From CAWCKS01 sp963763485 (lineage in GTDB: Bacteria > Pseudomonadota > Alphaproteobacteria > Rhizobiales > Xanthobacteraceae): DNA of 64,000 bases. This document shows, piece after piece, positions 8,273 through 17,795 of this stretch. The first letter of the stretch is position 1, and each line of letters opens with the position of its first letter. The DNA lies in the NCBI GenBank assembly GCA_963763485.1, contig CAVXOW010000003.1, positions 558,001-622,000 on the forward strand, read 5' to 3'. The position numbers and the translations under genes were made by a program. The notes under the pieces are model-generated. The model did not search any database. It was not told the origin of the DNA and was given only the letters and a program-made list of their open reading frames with translations.

Positions 8273-8557
8273 TCACTCCAACGGCGAGGCGCCGTAGCTG
8301 CCGAACGACGAAGGCAGCGTGCCGATCGAAGCCGGCGACTGACCAAGACCGCCGGTGCCGCCATCGGCGCCGGGAATACCACCGGGGATCATGCCGCCGA
8401 TTGAGGACATCATTCCGGAGCCCATCATCTTCGACATCATCGACTGCATCGAACCGCCGCTGCGGCGGGCGTGATGCGTGGACGCGGCGTTTGCCGCCTG
8501 GGTGAAACTCGCGCCCGCCAGCAGGCAGATCGTGGCTGCAATCAAAAACTTCTTCAT
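8273..8557 (-). CDS. Exported Met/Gly-rich small protein
   Basis: This encodes 94 residues with a clear signal peptide (MKKFLIAATICLLAGASF, cleavage about ANA-AST). The mature part has a Met/Gly/Ser-rich repeat-like core (MQSMMSKMMGSGMM) and a low-complexity Gly/Ser/Pro tail. A GGGAGA site precedes the ATG. Methionine-rich exported proteins sometimes bind copper or silver, but no metal gene is nearby, so function is unassigned. It has its own terminator and stands alone. Confidence 0.7.
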   Translation of the reverse strand: MKKFLIAATICLLAGASFTQAANAASTHHARRSGGSMQSMMSKMMGSGMMSSIGGMIPGGIPGADGGTGGLGQSPASIGTLPSSFGSYGASPLE

Positions 8558-8802
8558 CGTCGTTCTCCCGTCCAGTGCCGGGAACGACCGTCGTTCCCCG
8601 TAGCATGGCTTGACCTTCGCAGAGTTCGCGATGGGTGAATGTGACCCACCTCACATTAGAAAAATGAAGACCGGACCAGCCGCCGGTCGTCAGGGCACAA
8701 CAAAAGCCCGATAGCATGAAGCACTTTTCGCCATTGTTCCGCCGTCCGGACCTTGGTTTGATCGGCCGGCACAACAACAAGATCGCTCGGGAACCCAGGG
8801 AC

Positions 8803-9543
8803 ATGATTAGACACGCTGCTCGCGGACTACTGGCCGCATTGCTCCTCACCATCACGATGCCGTGCGGTCCCGTTTGGGCCCAGGATTATGATGCGATCGT
8901 CGCATCGCCCGACCGCAGCGATGCGGACCGGCAGACCGACCAGCGCCGCGCGCCTGCGAAGATGCTCGCCTTCACCGGTGTCAAGACCGGCATGAAGGTG
9001 ATGGATATCGAGGCCAACGCCGGTTACAGCACCGAGCTTCTTGCGCGCGCGGTCGGTCCGACTGGCAAGGTCTACGCGCAGGATCCACAGGCGCTGATCG
9101 ACTCACTCGTCAAGGACAAGTTCGACGTCCGCGCGAAAAGCCCCGCCATGCAAAACGTCGTGCACGTGATCCGCCCGTTCGATGATCCGGTGCCATCAGA
9201 CGTCAGCAATCTCGACCTGATCACGATCTTTTACGCGTATCACGACATCACCTACATGCAGGTCGATCGCGCCGCGATGAACAAGAAGCTTTTGGCGGCG
9301 CTGAAGCCGGGCGGTTTCCTCGTGATTGCCGATCACTCGGCACGTCAGGGCGACGGCGTCTCAGTGGCCAAGACCTTCCATCGCATCGAGGAAGCCACGT
9401 TAAGGCAGGAAATCGAGGCGGCAGGGTTCAAGGCGGTCGCCCAAGGGGACTTCATGCGCAATCCGGAGGATTCGCGCGACTTCATCGTCTTCAAGCCGAA
9501 GGTGCCGGTCGACAATTTCGCGCTAAAATTCCAGAAGCCCTGA
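8803..9543 (+). CDS. Exported SAM-methyltransferase-fold protein
   Basis: Starting at the ATG at 8803 gives a 246-residue protein with a signal peptide ending near PVWAQ-DYD; the longer open frame upstream would bury the signal. The body is a class I methyltransferase fold: GMKVMDIEANAGYSTELLA as motif I (with the usual Gly-rich stretch altered to EANAGY), then ALKPGGFLVIADHSA. Predicted periplasmic methyltransferase-like proteins of this type are common in Alphaproteobacteria, and their substrate is unknown. S-adenosylmethionine is scarce in the periplasm, so a non-catalytic role is possible. Confidence 0.78.
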   Translation: MIRHAARGLLAALLLTITMPCGPVWAQDYDAIVASPDRSDADRQTDQRRAPAKMLAFTGVKTGMKVMDIEANAGYSTELLARAVGPTGKVYAQDPQALIDSLVKDKFDVRAKSPAMQNVVHVIRPFDDPVPSDVSNLDLITIFYAYHDITYMQVDRAAMNKKLLAALKPGGFLVIADHSARQGDGVSVAKTFHRIEEATLRQEIEAAGFKAVAQGDFMRNPEDSRDFIVFKPKVPVDNFALKFQKP

Positions 9544-9552
9544 GTTTGATCC

Positions 9553-9713
9553 GTCATCCTGAGGTGCGCGCGCGTTCGCAAAAAAAACTGCGCGTTGCTT
9601 CTCGTGCGTGGGCCTCGAAGGATGAACGGCCCGAGCCGTCGCCCTTCGAGGCTCGGCGCATCAAACTCAGCAAAAGAACCTAGGCTCAGTCACGCCGAGC
9701 ACCTCAGGGTGAC
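9553..9713. repeat. Intergenic palindromic repeat element
   Basis: GTCATCCTGAGGTGC (9553-9567) is repeated inverted with one mismatch at 9699-9713. Between them lie further GC-rich segments (CCTCGAAGGATGA, CCTTCGAGGCTCGGC). This layout is that of a dispersed intergenic repeat seen widely in Bradyrhizobiaceae genomes. No coding potential was recognised. Confidence 0.65.
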
Positions 9714-9722
9714 GGTCGATGC

Positions 9723-11072
9723 TTACGCGTTCAACCGCCGCGCCCCTTCGGCGTAGCCGATCCGCTGTTCCGGCGCGACCGGGTGGCGCGAGCGTACGCG
9801 ATTGATCAGCAACTTGACGTCGTCCATCCGCTGCGCCTTGAGCGCCGCGCTCAGGAACATCTGCTCCAGAACGTCCTGCTGCGCGTGGCTGCCGCCGAGC
9901 CGCACCATGTCGTTCAGGACGGGGCGGACCAGGTCGACCGCAGCGACGTAGTCACCCTTGCGGTGCGCGAGGATCGCTTCCGACACCGGAGCGGCGATCG
10001 TGCGGACGACTGCATCCGGTTCGTTCGCGGCATCACCATAATTGCGCATCGTAGCGAGCATACGGTTCGCCGCATCGTCGCGGCTGGTCGCCGCCAGCGC
10101 CATCATCCAGTGCGGCAGGGTGAACGCGGACAGGCAGTCGCCGATCCGCGCTTCCGCCTTGTCGGCAATCTCGATCCAGCGATCGCCGACATCGACGCCG
10201 TTGAGCTCGAGGCGGAACAGCATCGAAGCCGCGTTCTGCACGTCGATATAAACGTCGGGCTGCGCAGTGGTCAGAGCCGACGACAGGTTGCGGAACTTGT
10301 TGTCGTAGAGGTCGAGCACGGCGTCGAACTCGCGGCGCTCGAGATGAAACATCGAGCGATGCCACCATAAGTGATGCACGATGTTGCTGCCGCCCTCCCA
10401 ATGCGGCTCGAGCCGCTTGAGCAGATCGATGCCTTCGCGGTGCCGACCCTGCATTTCCATGACATGAGCGACGCCATGCGCGCCCCAGAAATCGCCGCGG
10501 TCGATCTCGAGCGCTTTAAGCCCCGCCTGCTCGGCCGGTCCGTAGTCGCCGCACTCCTCGTAGGCGAAGCACTTGCAGGACAGCATGGTGCCGTAGGCCG
10601 GCAATTCCGCCGTCCAGTGCGGCAGCGCCTGGTCGACCGAAGCGCGCATCGCCTCAGGCTTGCCGGACCAGAAGTGGCCGAAATGCGCGAGCCGAAATGC
10701 GAGGATGTCGGTTGGATGCTCAGCGATGATCTGATCCCAGACGCCGAGCGCGCGGTCCATGCGGCCACTGACCCAAAGATCGAGCGCCTTGATATGGGCA
10801 CGTTCACGGGCGTTTGCGTGCCTTTCATGTGTGCGCGCCGTCTGCAACGCCTTCGCCGCCGCCGCCACATTGGCCTGCTTGTAGGACAGCATCGCGAGCG
10901 AGCCCGACAGGCAGTGACCGAACGCGAAGCCGGGATCAGCCTGCGTCAGCGCCTTCACCTTGTTCGGCAGGTCAACGCGATATTTCAGGAACGCTGATAT
11001 CGCCGCATCGAACGCCCTTGCCCCCTCGTCCGTGGTCGTCGAAATCGCGAGCCCGTGCTGATCGCGCGCCAT
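9723..11072 (-). CDS. TPR protein of the TTC38 type
   Basis: A 449-residue soluble protein made of helical repeats, with no signal peptide. Its order of features matches the family related to eukaryotic tetratricopeptide repeat protein 38: AFGHCLSGSLAMLSYKQ, AHIKALDLWVSGRMDRALGVWD, CFAYEECGDYGPAE, DFWGAHGVAHVMEMQGR and HHLWWHRSMFHLERREFDAVLDLY. The conserved His/Trp residues suggest a binding or even catalytic pocket, but no reaction is known. It starts 12 bases after the RraA-like gene on the same strand, so the two probably form an operon. Confidence 0.8.
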   Translation of the reverse strand: MARDQHGLAISTTTDEGARAFDAAISAFLKYRVDLPNKVKALTQADPGFAFGHCLSGSLAMLSYKQANVAAAAKALQTARTHERHANARERAHIKALDLWVSGRMDRALGVWDQIIAEHPTDILAFRLAHFGHFWSGKPEAMRASVDQALPHWTAELPAYGTMLSCKCFAYEECGDYGPAEQAGLKALEIDRGDFWGAHGVAHVMEMQGRHREGIDLLKRLEPHWEGGSNIVHHLWWHRSMFHLERREFDAVLDLYDNKFRNLSSALTTAQPDVYIDVQNAASMLFRLELNGVDVGDRWIEIADKAEARIGDCLSAFTLPHWMMALAATSRDDAANRMLATMRNYGDAANEPDAVVRTIAAPVSEAILAHRKGDYVAAVDLVRPVLNDMVRLGGSHAQQDVLEQMFLSAALKAQRMDDVKLLINRVRSRHPVAPEQRIGYAEGARRLNA

Positions 11073-11084
11073 CGTGCGGCTCCG

Positions 11085-11780
11085 TTATTTCTTTTCGCGC
11101 TCGTAGCGCGCCTTGGTCTCGGTGTTCATCGGATAAAGTCCGGGCAGCATCGCGCCGCGGTTGACCTCGTTGACGATCCAGGCCTCCTGCGCTTCCTGGG
11201 CAGGCCCCTCCTGCAACACGTGGTCGAGCAGCGCCTGCGGGACGACCACGGCGCCATCGCGGTCGGCGACGATGATGTCGTTCGGGAAGATCGCAACGCC
11301 GCCGCACCCGATCGGCTGATCCCAGCCGACGAACGTCAGCCCGGCGACCGAAGGCGGCGCCGCGGCACCATTGCACCAGACCGGCAGTCCGGTGCCGAGC
11401 ACGCCTTCGAGGTCACGCACCACGCCGTCGGTGATCAGCGCCGCAACGCCGCGCTTGACCATGCGCGCACAGAGAATGTCGCCGAAGATGCCGGCATCGG
11501 TGATGCCCATCGCGTCGACGATCGTGATGCAACCCTCGGGCATCGCCTCGATCGCGGTGCGGGTCGAGATCGGCGACGACCAGGATTCCGGCGTCGCCAG
11601 ATCCTCTCGCGCCGGCACAAAGCGTAGCGTGAACGCGGGGCCGACCAGGCGCTTCTGGTTCGACACAAGTGGCCGCGAGCCGCGCACCCAGATGTTGCGC
11701 AGCCCCTTCTTCAACAGGACGGTGGTGATTGTCGCCGTCGATACGCCGGAGAGCGTATCGATCGCCTTCTTGTCGAGCAT
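11085..11780 (-). CDS. RraA-like / HMG-aldolase family protein
   Basis: This encodes 231 residues starting at the ATG at 11780, preceded by an AGAGG site; an in-frame extension to 11846 is less likely. The RraA fold is shown by ITDGVVRDLEGV and the C-terminal NDIIVADRDGAVVVP. The family includes regulators of RNase E and divalent-metal aldolases for 4-carboxy-4-hydroxy-2-oxoadipate-type acids. The Asp/Arg pair in TDGVVRD is what aldolases need, so an enzymatic role on a 2-oxo acid is more likely than RNase control. It is the first gene of a two-gene unit with the TPR protein. Confidence 0.8.
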   Translation of the reverse strand: MLDKKAIDTLSGVSTATITTVLLKKGLRNIWVRGSRPLVSNQKRLVGPAFTLRFVPAREDLATPESWSSPISTRTAIEAMPEGCITIVDAMGITDAGIFGDILCARMVKRGVAALITDGVVRDLEGVLGTGLPVWCNGAAAPPSVAGLTFVGWDQPIGCGGVAIFPNDIIVADRDGAVVVPQALLDHVLQEGPAQEAQEAWIVNEVNRGAMLPGLYPMNTETKARYEREKK

Positions 11781-11913
11781 CGCCTCTGAACTCCGCTGAC
11801 CGCCGTTGGGACGCGGTACCTTCGCGAGGCGACCGCAGGAGGTCAATGGCGCAAGCGATCATTATCGCAGGCGAATGCTTGCTGCGGCAGCGCCTCGGTA
11901 GCGGAAGCGAGAC

Positions 11914-12060
11914 TTAGAACGTCGTGTGATGCGGGAACGTCGCGACCACGACCAGCGCGATGAAGATCATGGCGCTGTAGACGGAAAGAGCGTGGACGCG
12001 ATCCTCGGGGCGGACCCGGGCGAACAGGCGGCTCTTCAGAGTGGTGATCAGGGCAGTCAT
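11914..12060 (-). CDS. Small single-pass membrane protein
   Basis: A 48-residue open frame with a GGAGAC site before its ATG. A basic N-terminus (TLKSRLFARVRPEDR) is followed by one membrane helix (VYSAMIFIALVVVATF) and a short tail. Its size and layout suit a small inner-membrane protein with the N-terminus in the cytoplasm. I recognise no family. The good start signal and clean hydrophobic profile support it. Confidence 0.5.
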   Translation of the reverse strand: MTALITTLKSRLFARVRPEDRVHALSVYSAMIFIALVVVATFPHHTTF

Positions 12061-12307
12061 CCGGTTGTCTCCAACCCAATCCGATTGGCCTGAATAGAAA
12101 TATTATTCTCCGCAATACAATGGGATGGCCAAAAAGACGACGGCGGCGCTGCCCGCGGCGCCTCACGGAGGAAATCCATCTCTTCGCGTGGCCATGCCGG
12201 AGCAGCATTTTGCCTGACCTTGCCGCGGTCCGGTCGATGGGGGCCGGCCCAGACGTCTTGCGGACCGGAATCCGACCAAATCGGGTTCCACATTTGCTTC
12301 ATCGTAA

Positions 12308-12689
12308 ACGGTCGCGACCGCAGCAAGACCGCCGACGACTACGGACGGCTCAAATCGCGTCAAGGCCGACCGCCGCTGGCTCGCCAACCGCAGCTTCGTC
12401 GCCAGGGACGGCGCGGGCCGCGTGATCTTCGGTACAACTGCGGACGCCTTCTTCTCGCTCGATCGCCTCGCTGACTTTCTTCGCGTCGCGCCGCTCGACC
12501 TCAAGATTGCACTCAACCTCGATGGCGGTCCGGTCGCCTGCCAGGGCATCGAACTCAACGGGTACCGTCGCGACTTTTGCGGCGATCGGGAGATGAAGAC
12601 AGAAGGCGGCGAGCTCAGGGTGCCGCAGCGCTTGATCGGCAACTCAACGCTGGGGACTGCCGATCGTGATCGCGGCACTGCCCCGTTAA
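12308..12689 (+). pseudogene. C-terminal relic of a DUF2233 phosphodiester glycosidase-like protein
   Basis: The frame reads ADRRWLANRSFVARDG, then VIFGTTADAFFSLDRLADFL and LKIALNLDGGPVACQGI, which is the C-terminal half of the DUF2233 (NAGPA-like phosphodiester glycosidase) family. The last residues are found only after a shift near 12650, in a frame ending WGLPIVIAALPR and stopping at 12689. No start and no N-terminal half are recognisable upstream. It converges on the reductase gene with no space between them. It is a dead remnant, or a fragment plus a sequence error at the end. Confidence 0.7.
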
Positions 12690-14311
12690 CTAGTAGACGT
12701 CCTGCTGGTAGCGTCCGGCCTTCTTCAGCCCGCCGACGAAAGCGATCGCCTCGTCGGTCGGGCGCGCGCCGTGCTGGGCGACGATGTCGACCAGCGCCCG
12801 CTCGACGTCCTTGGCCATCCGCTTGGCGTCGCCACAGACATAGATGTGCGCACCATCGGTGAGCCACGTCCACAGCTCGCGGCCGAGCTCGCGCATGCGG
12901 TCCTGCACATAAAATTTCTGCTTGCCGTCGCGCGACCAGGCGAGCGAGAGCCGGGTCAACACCCCGGACGCCTTCATTGTGTTGAATTCATCACCGTAGA
13001 AGAAATCGTAGTCGCTGCGCTGGTGGCCGAAGAACAGCCAGCTTCGCCCGGGCGCCTTTGTCGCCTGTCGCTCGAGCAGGAAGGCACGGAACGGCGCGAC
13101 GCCGGTGCCCGGCCCGATCATGATCACGGGCGTCGCCGGATCTGCGGCAGCCCGAAGGCGTGGGCGCGCTGCACATAGACCGGCAGCGCGTCACCGGCGG
13201 CGATCCGCTCGGCAAAGAACGTCGAGGCGACGCCGAGCCGCTTCCGTTTGCCGATCATGTAGCGAACCGCATCAACGGTGAGCGACAGCCGGCCCGGCGT
13301 TGCCGTGTTCGACGACGAGATCGAGTAGAGCCGCGGCTGCAACGGCTCGAGCGCCTCGACGAAGGCTTCGGGATGCGGCCGAACGCCGGCGAATTTCTGC
13401 AAGGCGGCGAGCACATCGAGGTTGGCGGCGTCGCCATCGGGATCATCGCCGGAGGCCAGCGCCCGCGCCTTCTCGCGCAAGCTCCCGCCGGTGATGAACG
13501 ACAGCAATTCGAACAGGGCATCCGGCGCCGGCGACAGCGAGACATCGTCACGCAGTACGTCGCGGAGCGCCTTGCCCTTGACCGCGGTCATGTGGGATGC
13601 GCCGAGCATCGCGATGATCTGGTCGACGAGGCCAATGTCGTTCTTCGGCAACACGCCGAAGGAGTCGCCGACGATATAGTCGAGCCCACATTCGGATAGG
13701 TCGAAGTCGAGATGCCAGGTCTCCTTCTCTGAGCCTGATTTGTTGAGCAGCCGTCGCGCGACGAACGTCGCCATTACTGGGTTATCGCGCGAGCGACCGG
13801 CCTCGGCGGGTGGTGGCGCGGCCGCCGCGGCGCCCGGCGCCAGCGATGGCGAGCCGACGGTCTCGACCTTGGCAGGCGGCGACTTGTCGAGCTCTTCATG
13901 AAGCTGCTTCAGCATCCGGGCGGTTTCCTTGCCGCCCGGCGAGCACAGGTTCAGCCGCAGCTCTTTCTTCGAGGCGAGCGCTTCGGAATAATCATGGCAG
14001 TTGTAACCGCACTGGCCGCAGTCCTGCTGCGCCATCGCCGCCATCATCCGGCGCCGCAACGGCCGCCCTTCCGCAAGCTTCATGCGCTCGGCGATCGCGA
14101 GCGTCTGGTCGTGCCAGGGCGCTTCGCCATCGTCACCATTGCCCGTGGTCGTGCCGAACACGGCCGCGCCCTGCTCCGGCGGAAGCGGCGTCGTGCCGTC
14201 GAGTTGCAGGGCGCCCGCGAAGAAACCATTCAGCCACGCGCGCTGCGCGTCGTTGAAAGGTGCGCTTGACGGGATGATCTCGAGGTTCGGCGGCTTGATA
14301 ATCTGGTTCAT
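12690..14311 (-). CDS. Fe-S/FAD reductase, CysJ-like FNR, probable electron donor to NirA (frameshifted)
   Basis: About 540 residues. Domains in order: an N-terminal segment; an RnfB-type Fe-S motif (CGQCGYNCHDY, then LNLCSPGG, residues about 100-135); a linker; and a CysJ/P450-reductase-type module with FAD motif RLYSISSSN and NADPH motifs IMIGPGTGVAPFRAFL and YVCGDAKRMAKDV. There is no flavodoxin (FMN) domain, unlike true CysJ. One base is missing near 13148: the first frame ends QRAHAFGLPQIR, and the next frame supplies ADPATPVIMIGPG. The start overlaps the nirA stop (ATGA), so it is translationally coupled to nitrite reductase. An NADPH-to-Fe-S donor role is inferred from this. Confidence 0.78.
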
Positions 14312-16096
14312 GCGACGGCTTCCACTTCCACCAGCTTCTTCAGCGCCTCGCCGTCGAAGCGGCGGGAGAACGCAAGAAACGTTTCGCCCGGCGAGCTGCG
14401 ATGCGCGAGGTAAGCTTTCAGCAGGCTCTCGACAGCCTTCGGCGCGTCCTCGGCTTTGACATCGCAGAAAACTTCGTAGCCGCAGTCGGCATGCGGGCCA
14501 AAGCCGCCGCCGGCATAAATGTGATAGCCCTCGACGGTGTCGCCCTCCTCATTGGTCGCGACCCGCGCGGCGAGCAAGCCGATGTCGCTGACGTAGTGCT
14601 GGGCGCAGGAGTGGTGGCAGCCGGTCAGGTGAATGTTGAGCGGCCCGTCGATTGCGGTGCGGCCCTCGCAATGCTCGACGATCGCGTTGGCGTGGCGCTT
14701 GGTGTCGGAAGCAGCGAACTTGCAGCCGGTGTTGCCGGTGCAGGCGACAACGCCGGCGCGCAGCGACGATGCTTTCACCGCCAGCCCGAGTTTTTCGATC
14801 GCGGCGACCGCAAGCTGAACCTTGTCGTCAGCCACACCCGAGATCAGAAGGTTTTGCCACACCGTGAGACGGATATCGCCGTCGCCGAGATCGGCCGAAA
14901 CCTTGGCGAGCCCACGCATTTGCTCCGGCGTCAGGCGACCGACCGGCAGCACCACGCCGATCCAGTTCAAGCCGGCCTGCTTCTGCTTGTGGACGCCGAT
15001 ATGGGCCAGCCGGTCGAACTCCGGGCGCAGCTTCGATCGCGTCATCCGGCACACGCGTCAGCTTGCGGCCGAGCTTTTCTTCGACCAGCGTGAGGAATTT
15101 CTCGACGCCGAAATTGTCGAGCACATATTTCAACCGCGCCTTCAGCCGGTTGGTGCGGTCGCCATGGTCGATGAAGACGCGCACGATGGCGTCGGCGACG
15201 AACGTCGCCTCCTCCGGCTTGACGATGACGCCGGTGGACCGCGCAAAATCCTTGTGTCCGGTGATGCCGCCGATGCCGAGCTTGAAGTGGATACCGGCGT
15301 CGACGCCAAAGCCGCCCTTCACTTGCACGGCCGCGAACGCGATGTCGTTGGTATCCTCCAGCACGGGGATGGTGCCGGCGCCATCGAAGGCCACGTTGAA
15401 CTTGCGCGGCAGGCCGTACAGCGAGCGCTCGTTGAGGATGTGGAAGTGCCACTCGCGGGCGTAGGGCCGGGTATCCAGTAGCTCGATCGGATCGATACCC
15501 GCCGTCGGCGTGCCCGTGACGTTGCGGATGTTGTCGGCGCCGGAGCCGCGCGAGCACAGCCCGAGGTCCTGGATGCCCTCGACCATCGCGACCGCGTTTT
15601 TCGGCGCGATCTCACGGATCTGGAGGTTGGCCCGCGTCGTCACATGGGCGTAGCCGCCGCCCCAGGTCTCGGCGAGATCGGCAAGGCCCGCGAGTTGGTG
15701 GCTTTTCAGAATGCCGTTCGGCATGCGCAGCCGGCACATGTAAGACGTTTGCGCGGGAGCGACGTAGAACAGCCCGTACCAGCGCCAGCGGAAGTTGTCC
15801 GGAGGCGTCGGCGCCGCATTGGTGCGCGCCTGCTCCTTCAGCCGCTCGTAGGCATCGAGCGGGTTCAGCTCACGCTTGAACTTCTCCTGATCCGCAAGCT
15901 TCTTGCCCTCACGAACAAAGCGATCCTGCGCCTTGAAGGCAGCGGCATCCGGGCCGACGTGTTCGGGCTCTGCCGTGGCAGCCCCAGCAGCCGGGGCCTG
16001 CGGCCCCAGCTGTCCGATCCTGACCCCCGACATAAAACCTTCGAGGTAGCGTTTCTGTTCGTCGCTGAGCCCGGCGCCGGATGCGTCAGGGATCAT
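14308..16096 (-). CDS. nirA: Ferredoxin-type nitrite reductase (sirohaem/4Fe-4S; frameshifted)
   Basis: Six-electron reduction of nitrite to ammonium in the cytoplasm. It has about 595 residues when both frames are joined, the usual NirA length. The start ATG at 16096 gives MIPDASGAGLSDEQKRYLEGF. The half-repeats are visible (WGGGYAHVTTRANLQIREI; GDGDIRLTVWQNLLISGV). The sirohaem/cluster cysteines lie in CTGNTGC and TGCHHSC. The frame shifts near 15035 between RKLTRVPDD and RPEFDRLAHIGVHKQKQAG. It lies 17 bases after the nitrite channel gene and overlaps the reductase gene by ATGA. It could in principle be a sulphite reductase; the nitrate context argues for nitrite. Confidence 0.85.
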
Positions 16097-16112
16097 GATC
16101 GCATCCACCACG

Positions 16113-16940
16113 TTACTCGGCCGGCTGCGTGGCTGCAGCCATCGCCGGCATTGCGCTGGCGGGCTTGTAAGTCGCGTACAGCGCAAAGCCGGTGAACAGC
16201 AGACCGCCGGCGAGATTGCCGAGTGTGACTGGGATCTGGTTCCACACCCACCACTCGGTCAGCGAGACCTTGGCGCCGAGCAGCATGCCGGTCGGGATGA
16301 CGAACATGTTGACCACCGAGTGTTCGTAGCCCTGTGCGAAGAACGTCACGATCGGCAGCCAGGCCGCGGCGATCTTGCCGACCGTCGAGCCCGAGGTCAT
16401 CGCCATCACGACGCCGAGGCAGACCAGCCAGTTGCACAGCATCGCCTTGACGAACGCAGTCACCCAGCCGGCCAGGCCGATCGCCTCGTACCCGACAGTC
16501 TTGGCCTCGGCGATCTTGATAACGCTTGCGGCGACACCGGCCGGCGCAACGGTACCCATATTGGTCAGCGCGATCGCAAACAGCGCCCCATAGAGCACGC
16601 TGCCGATCAGGTTACCGAGGAAGACCCAACCCCAGTTCGCTAGCACCCTGCCCGACGTCGCACTGCCTTCGAACTTCGCCAGCGGGACGACCGCGAAGCT
16701 GCCGGTGACAAGCTCGAGCCCGAGCAGCACGATCATCACGAAGCCGACGGGGAAGATGATGGCGCCGACGATCGGCTGTCCGGTGGTCAACGTGGCGCCG
16801 AACGCAAGGCTCGTGGCCGCGCCCAGCAGCATGCCCGACAGAATGCCGCGGATCAGAAGATCGCGGGGGCCGAGCGCCGCCTTGGTTTTTCCTGCTGCAA
16901 TCATGGCCGATACGACGTCGGCCGGCTTCACGTAATCCAT
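16113..16940 (-). CDS. Formate/nitrite transporter family channel, probable nitrite uptake
   Basis: A 275-residue FNT-family protein with six membrane helices; the family forms pentameric anion channels in the inner membrane. Visible landmarks are the N-terminal MDYVKPADVV, VLLGLELVTGSFAV and the conserved pore-histidine segment FAQGYEHSVVNMFVIP. The ATG at 16940 has an AAAGGCGG site, and the 9-residue upstream extension is rejected. It is first in the nitrite operon and follows a 155-base leader from a sigma-54-like promoter. The context makes nitrite the probable substrate (NirC-like) rather than formate. Confidence 0.85.
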   Translation of the reverse strand: MDYVKPADVVSAMIAAGKTKAALGPRDLLIRGILSGMLLGAATSLAFGATLTTGQPIVGAIIFPVGFVMIVLLGLELVTGSFAVVPLAKFEGSATSGRVLANWGWVFLGNLIGSVLYGALFAIALTNMGTVAPAGVAASVIKIAEAKTVGYEAIGLAGWVTAFVKAMLCNWLVCLGVVMAMTSGSTVGKIAAAWLPIVTFFAQGYEHSVVNMFVIPTGMLLGAKVSLTEWWVWNQIPVTLGNLAGGLLFTGFALYATYKPASAMPAMAAATQPAE

Positions 16941-17095
16941 GGTCCGCCTTTCGATGGTTCGTTGCAACGATCGGCCTGAGCAAAAACAAGGTCATCCGGT
17001 TCCGCCCACGGCGCCTTCGCGCCAATGAACCGTCCGGAGGCTTCCGATCACCGATGAAGGGAACCGTCTGCGGTCCTCTTTGGCCGCGGCCGACG
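16941..17095 (-). other. Leader of the nitrite operon, candidate antitermination region
   Basis: About 155 bases separate the inferred start site from the FNT start. The leader holds several hairpins, including GGCGC-GAAG-GCGCC followed some 25 bases later by a T-run (CTTGTTTTTG), and a hexaloop candidate (AAAGAG, with A first and G fourth) on an imperfect stem near 17050-17065. This parallels the nrtA leader but is less convincing. Confidence 0.35.
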
Positions 17096-17105
17096 TTCAA
17101 TCCTA

Positions 17106-17121
17106 TTCAAGCGGCGTGCCA
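17106..17121 (-). promoter_or_regulatory. Sigma-54-type promoter of the nitrite operon
   Basis: On the minus strand TGGCACG-CCGC-TTGAA matches the -24/-12 consensus TGGCACG-N4-TTGCW except for A in place of the -12 C. The identical 20-base block also precedes nrtA (22197-22216). The inferred start site is near 17095. Confidence 0.55.
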
Positions 17122-17312
17122 TCTCCCAAAACAGAATAAATATTAGATATTTTCAATAAGTTATATAACTATTCTCATCTTATCTCTCAGCTCTTCATCC
17201 CCGGCCCGTGCACTGACATTGGCCTTTTCGCACACTGATTGTGCAGCGCGAAAAAACTGCTCAATTTGCGAGCACAAGCAAGACGGCGACCACGCGGGGA
17301 GTTGGGCGCGGA

Positions 17313-17738
17313 TTATTCGGCGACCTCGGTCGAGCCGTAGGCCTCTTTGATCATGAAGCCCGACAAAGTTTGGTACGCCGCGGTCCAGGCCGACGCGGTC
17401 TCGGCATTCCAGGCATCGCCAAGGCCTTTTTCCAGAGTCCACAGCAGGGCCTGCCCGACCGGGACGTAGTGGGACGGCTTCACGCCGTAAGCGATATGGC
17501 GCCGCGCCAGCGCGCTCGCCGCAGGCAGAATGCGGTCAAGATCGGTCAAGCCATTCACGACCACCGCCAATGTCGCCATCAGTTTCCTGCCCTGCTCGCG
17601 CATGTCACCCTTGAACATCTGCTTCACCGACGGAGCGGTCGCAAAGAGCCGGTCGTAGAACAGGCCAGCGGCTTGCTCGGCGATCGGCGCAACCTTGGCG
17701 AAGCTTGATTGCACAAGGGAAATCTGCTCTGGCGTCAT
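17313..17738 (-). CDS. Single-domain bacterial haemoglobin
   Basis: A 141-residue globin without a reductase domain. The distal region LFYDRLFATAPSVKQMF and the proximal F-helix ALARRHIAYGVKPSHY, with the haem-binding His in RRH, are clear. The start at 17738 has a GGAG site; an upstream extension to 17771 is rejected. In B. diazoefficiens a related globin (Bjgb) is encoded with nitrate assimilation genes and is implicated in NO detoxification. The position here, 57 bases after nrtC on the same strand, suggests the same co-expression. It would act in the cytoplasm. Confidence 0.85.
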   Translation of the reverse strand: MTPEQISLVQSSFAKVAPIAEQAAGLFYDRLFATAPSVKQMFKGDMREQGRKLMATLAVVVNGLTDLDRILPAASALARRHIAYGVKPSHYVPVGQALLWTLEKGLGDAWNAETASAWTAAYQTLSGFMIKEAYGSTEVAE

Positions 17739-17795
17739 AACGCTGCTCCATTTCGTATCATGCGGGCGCAATCGCTCCCGGGCTGCAGGAATTCG

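Noticed and set aside
9553..9713. Insertion-sequence ends or CRISPR-like repeat
   Set aside because: There is one inverted pair, no transposase frame and no regularly spaced units. It fits a dispersed intergenic palindrome.
12690..14311. Calling the reductase true CysJ (sulphite reductase)
   Set aside because: It has no flavodoxin domain but an Fe-S motif, and it is coupled to nirA in a nitrate context. The symbol cysJ would mislead.
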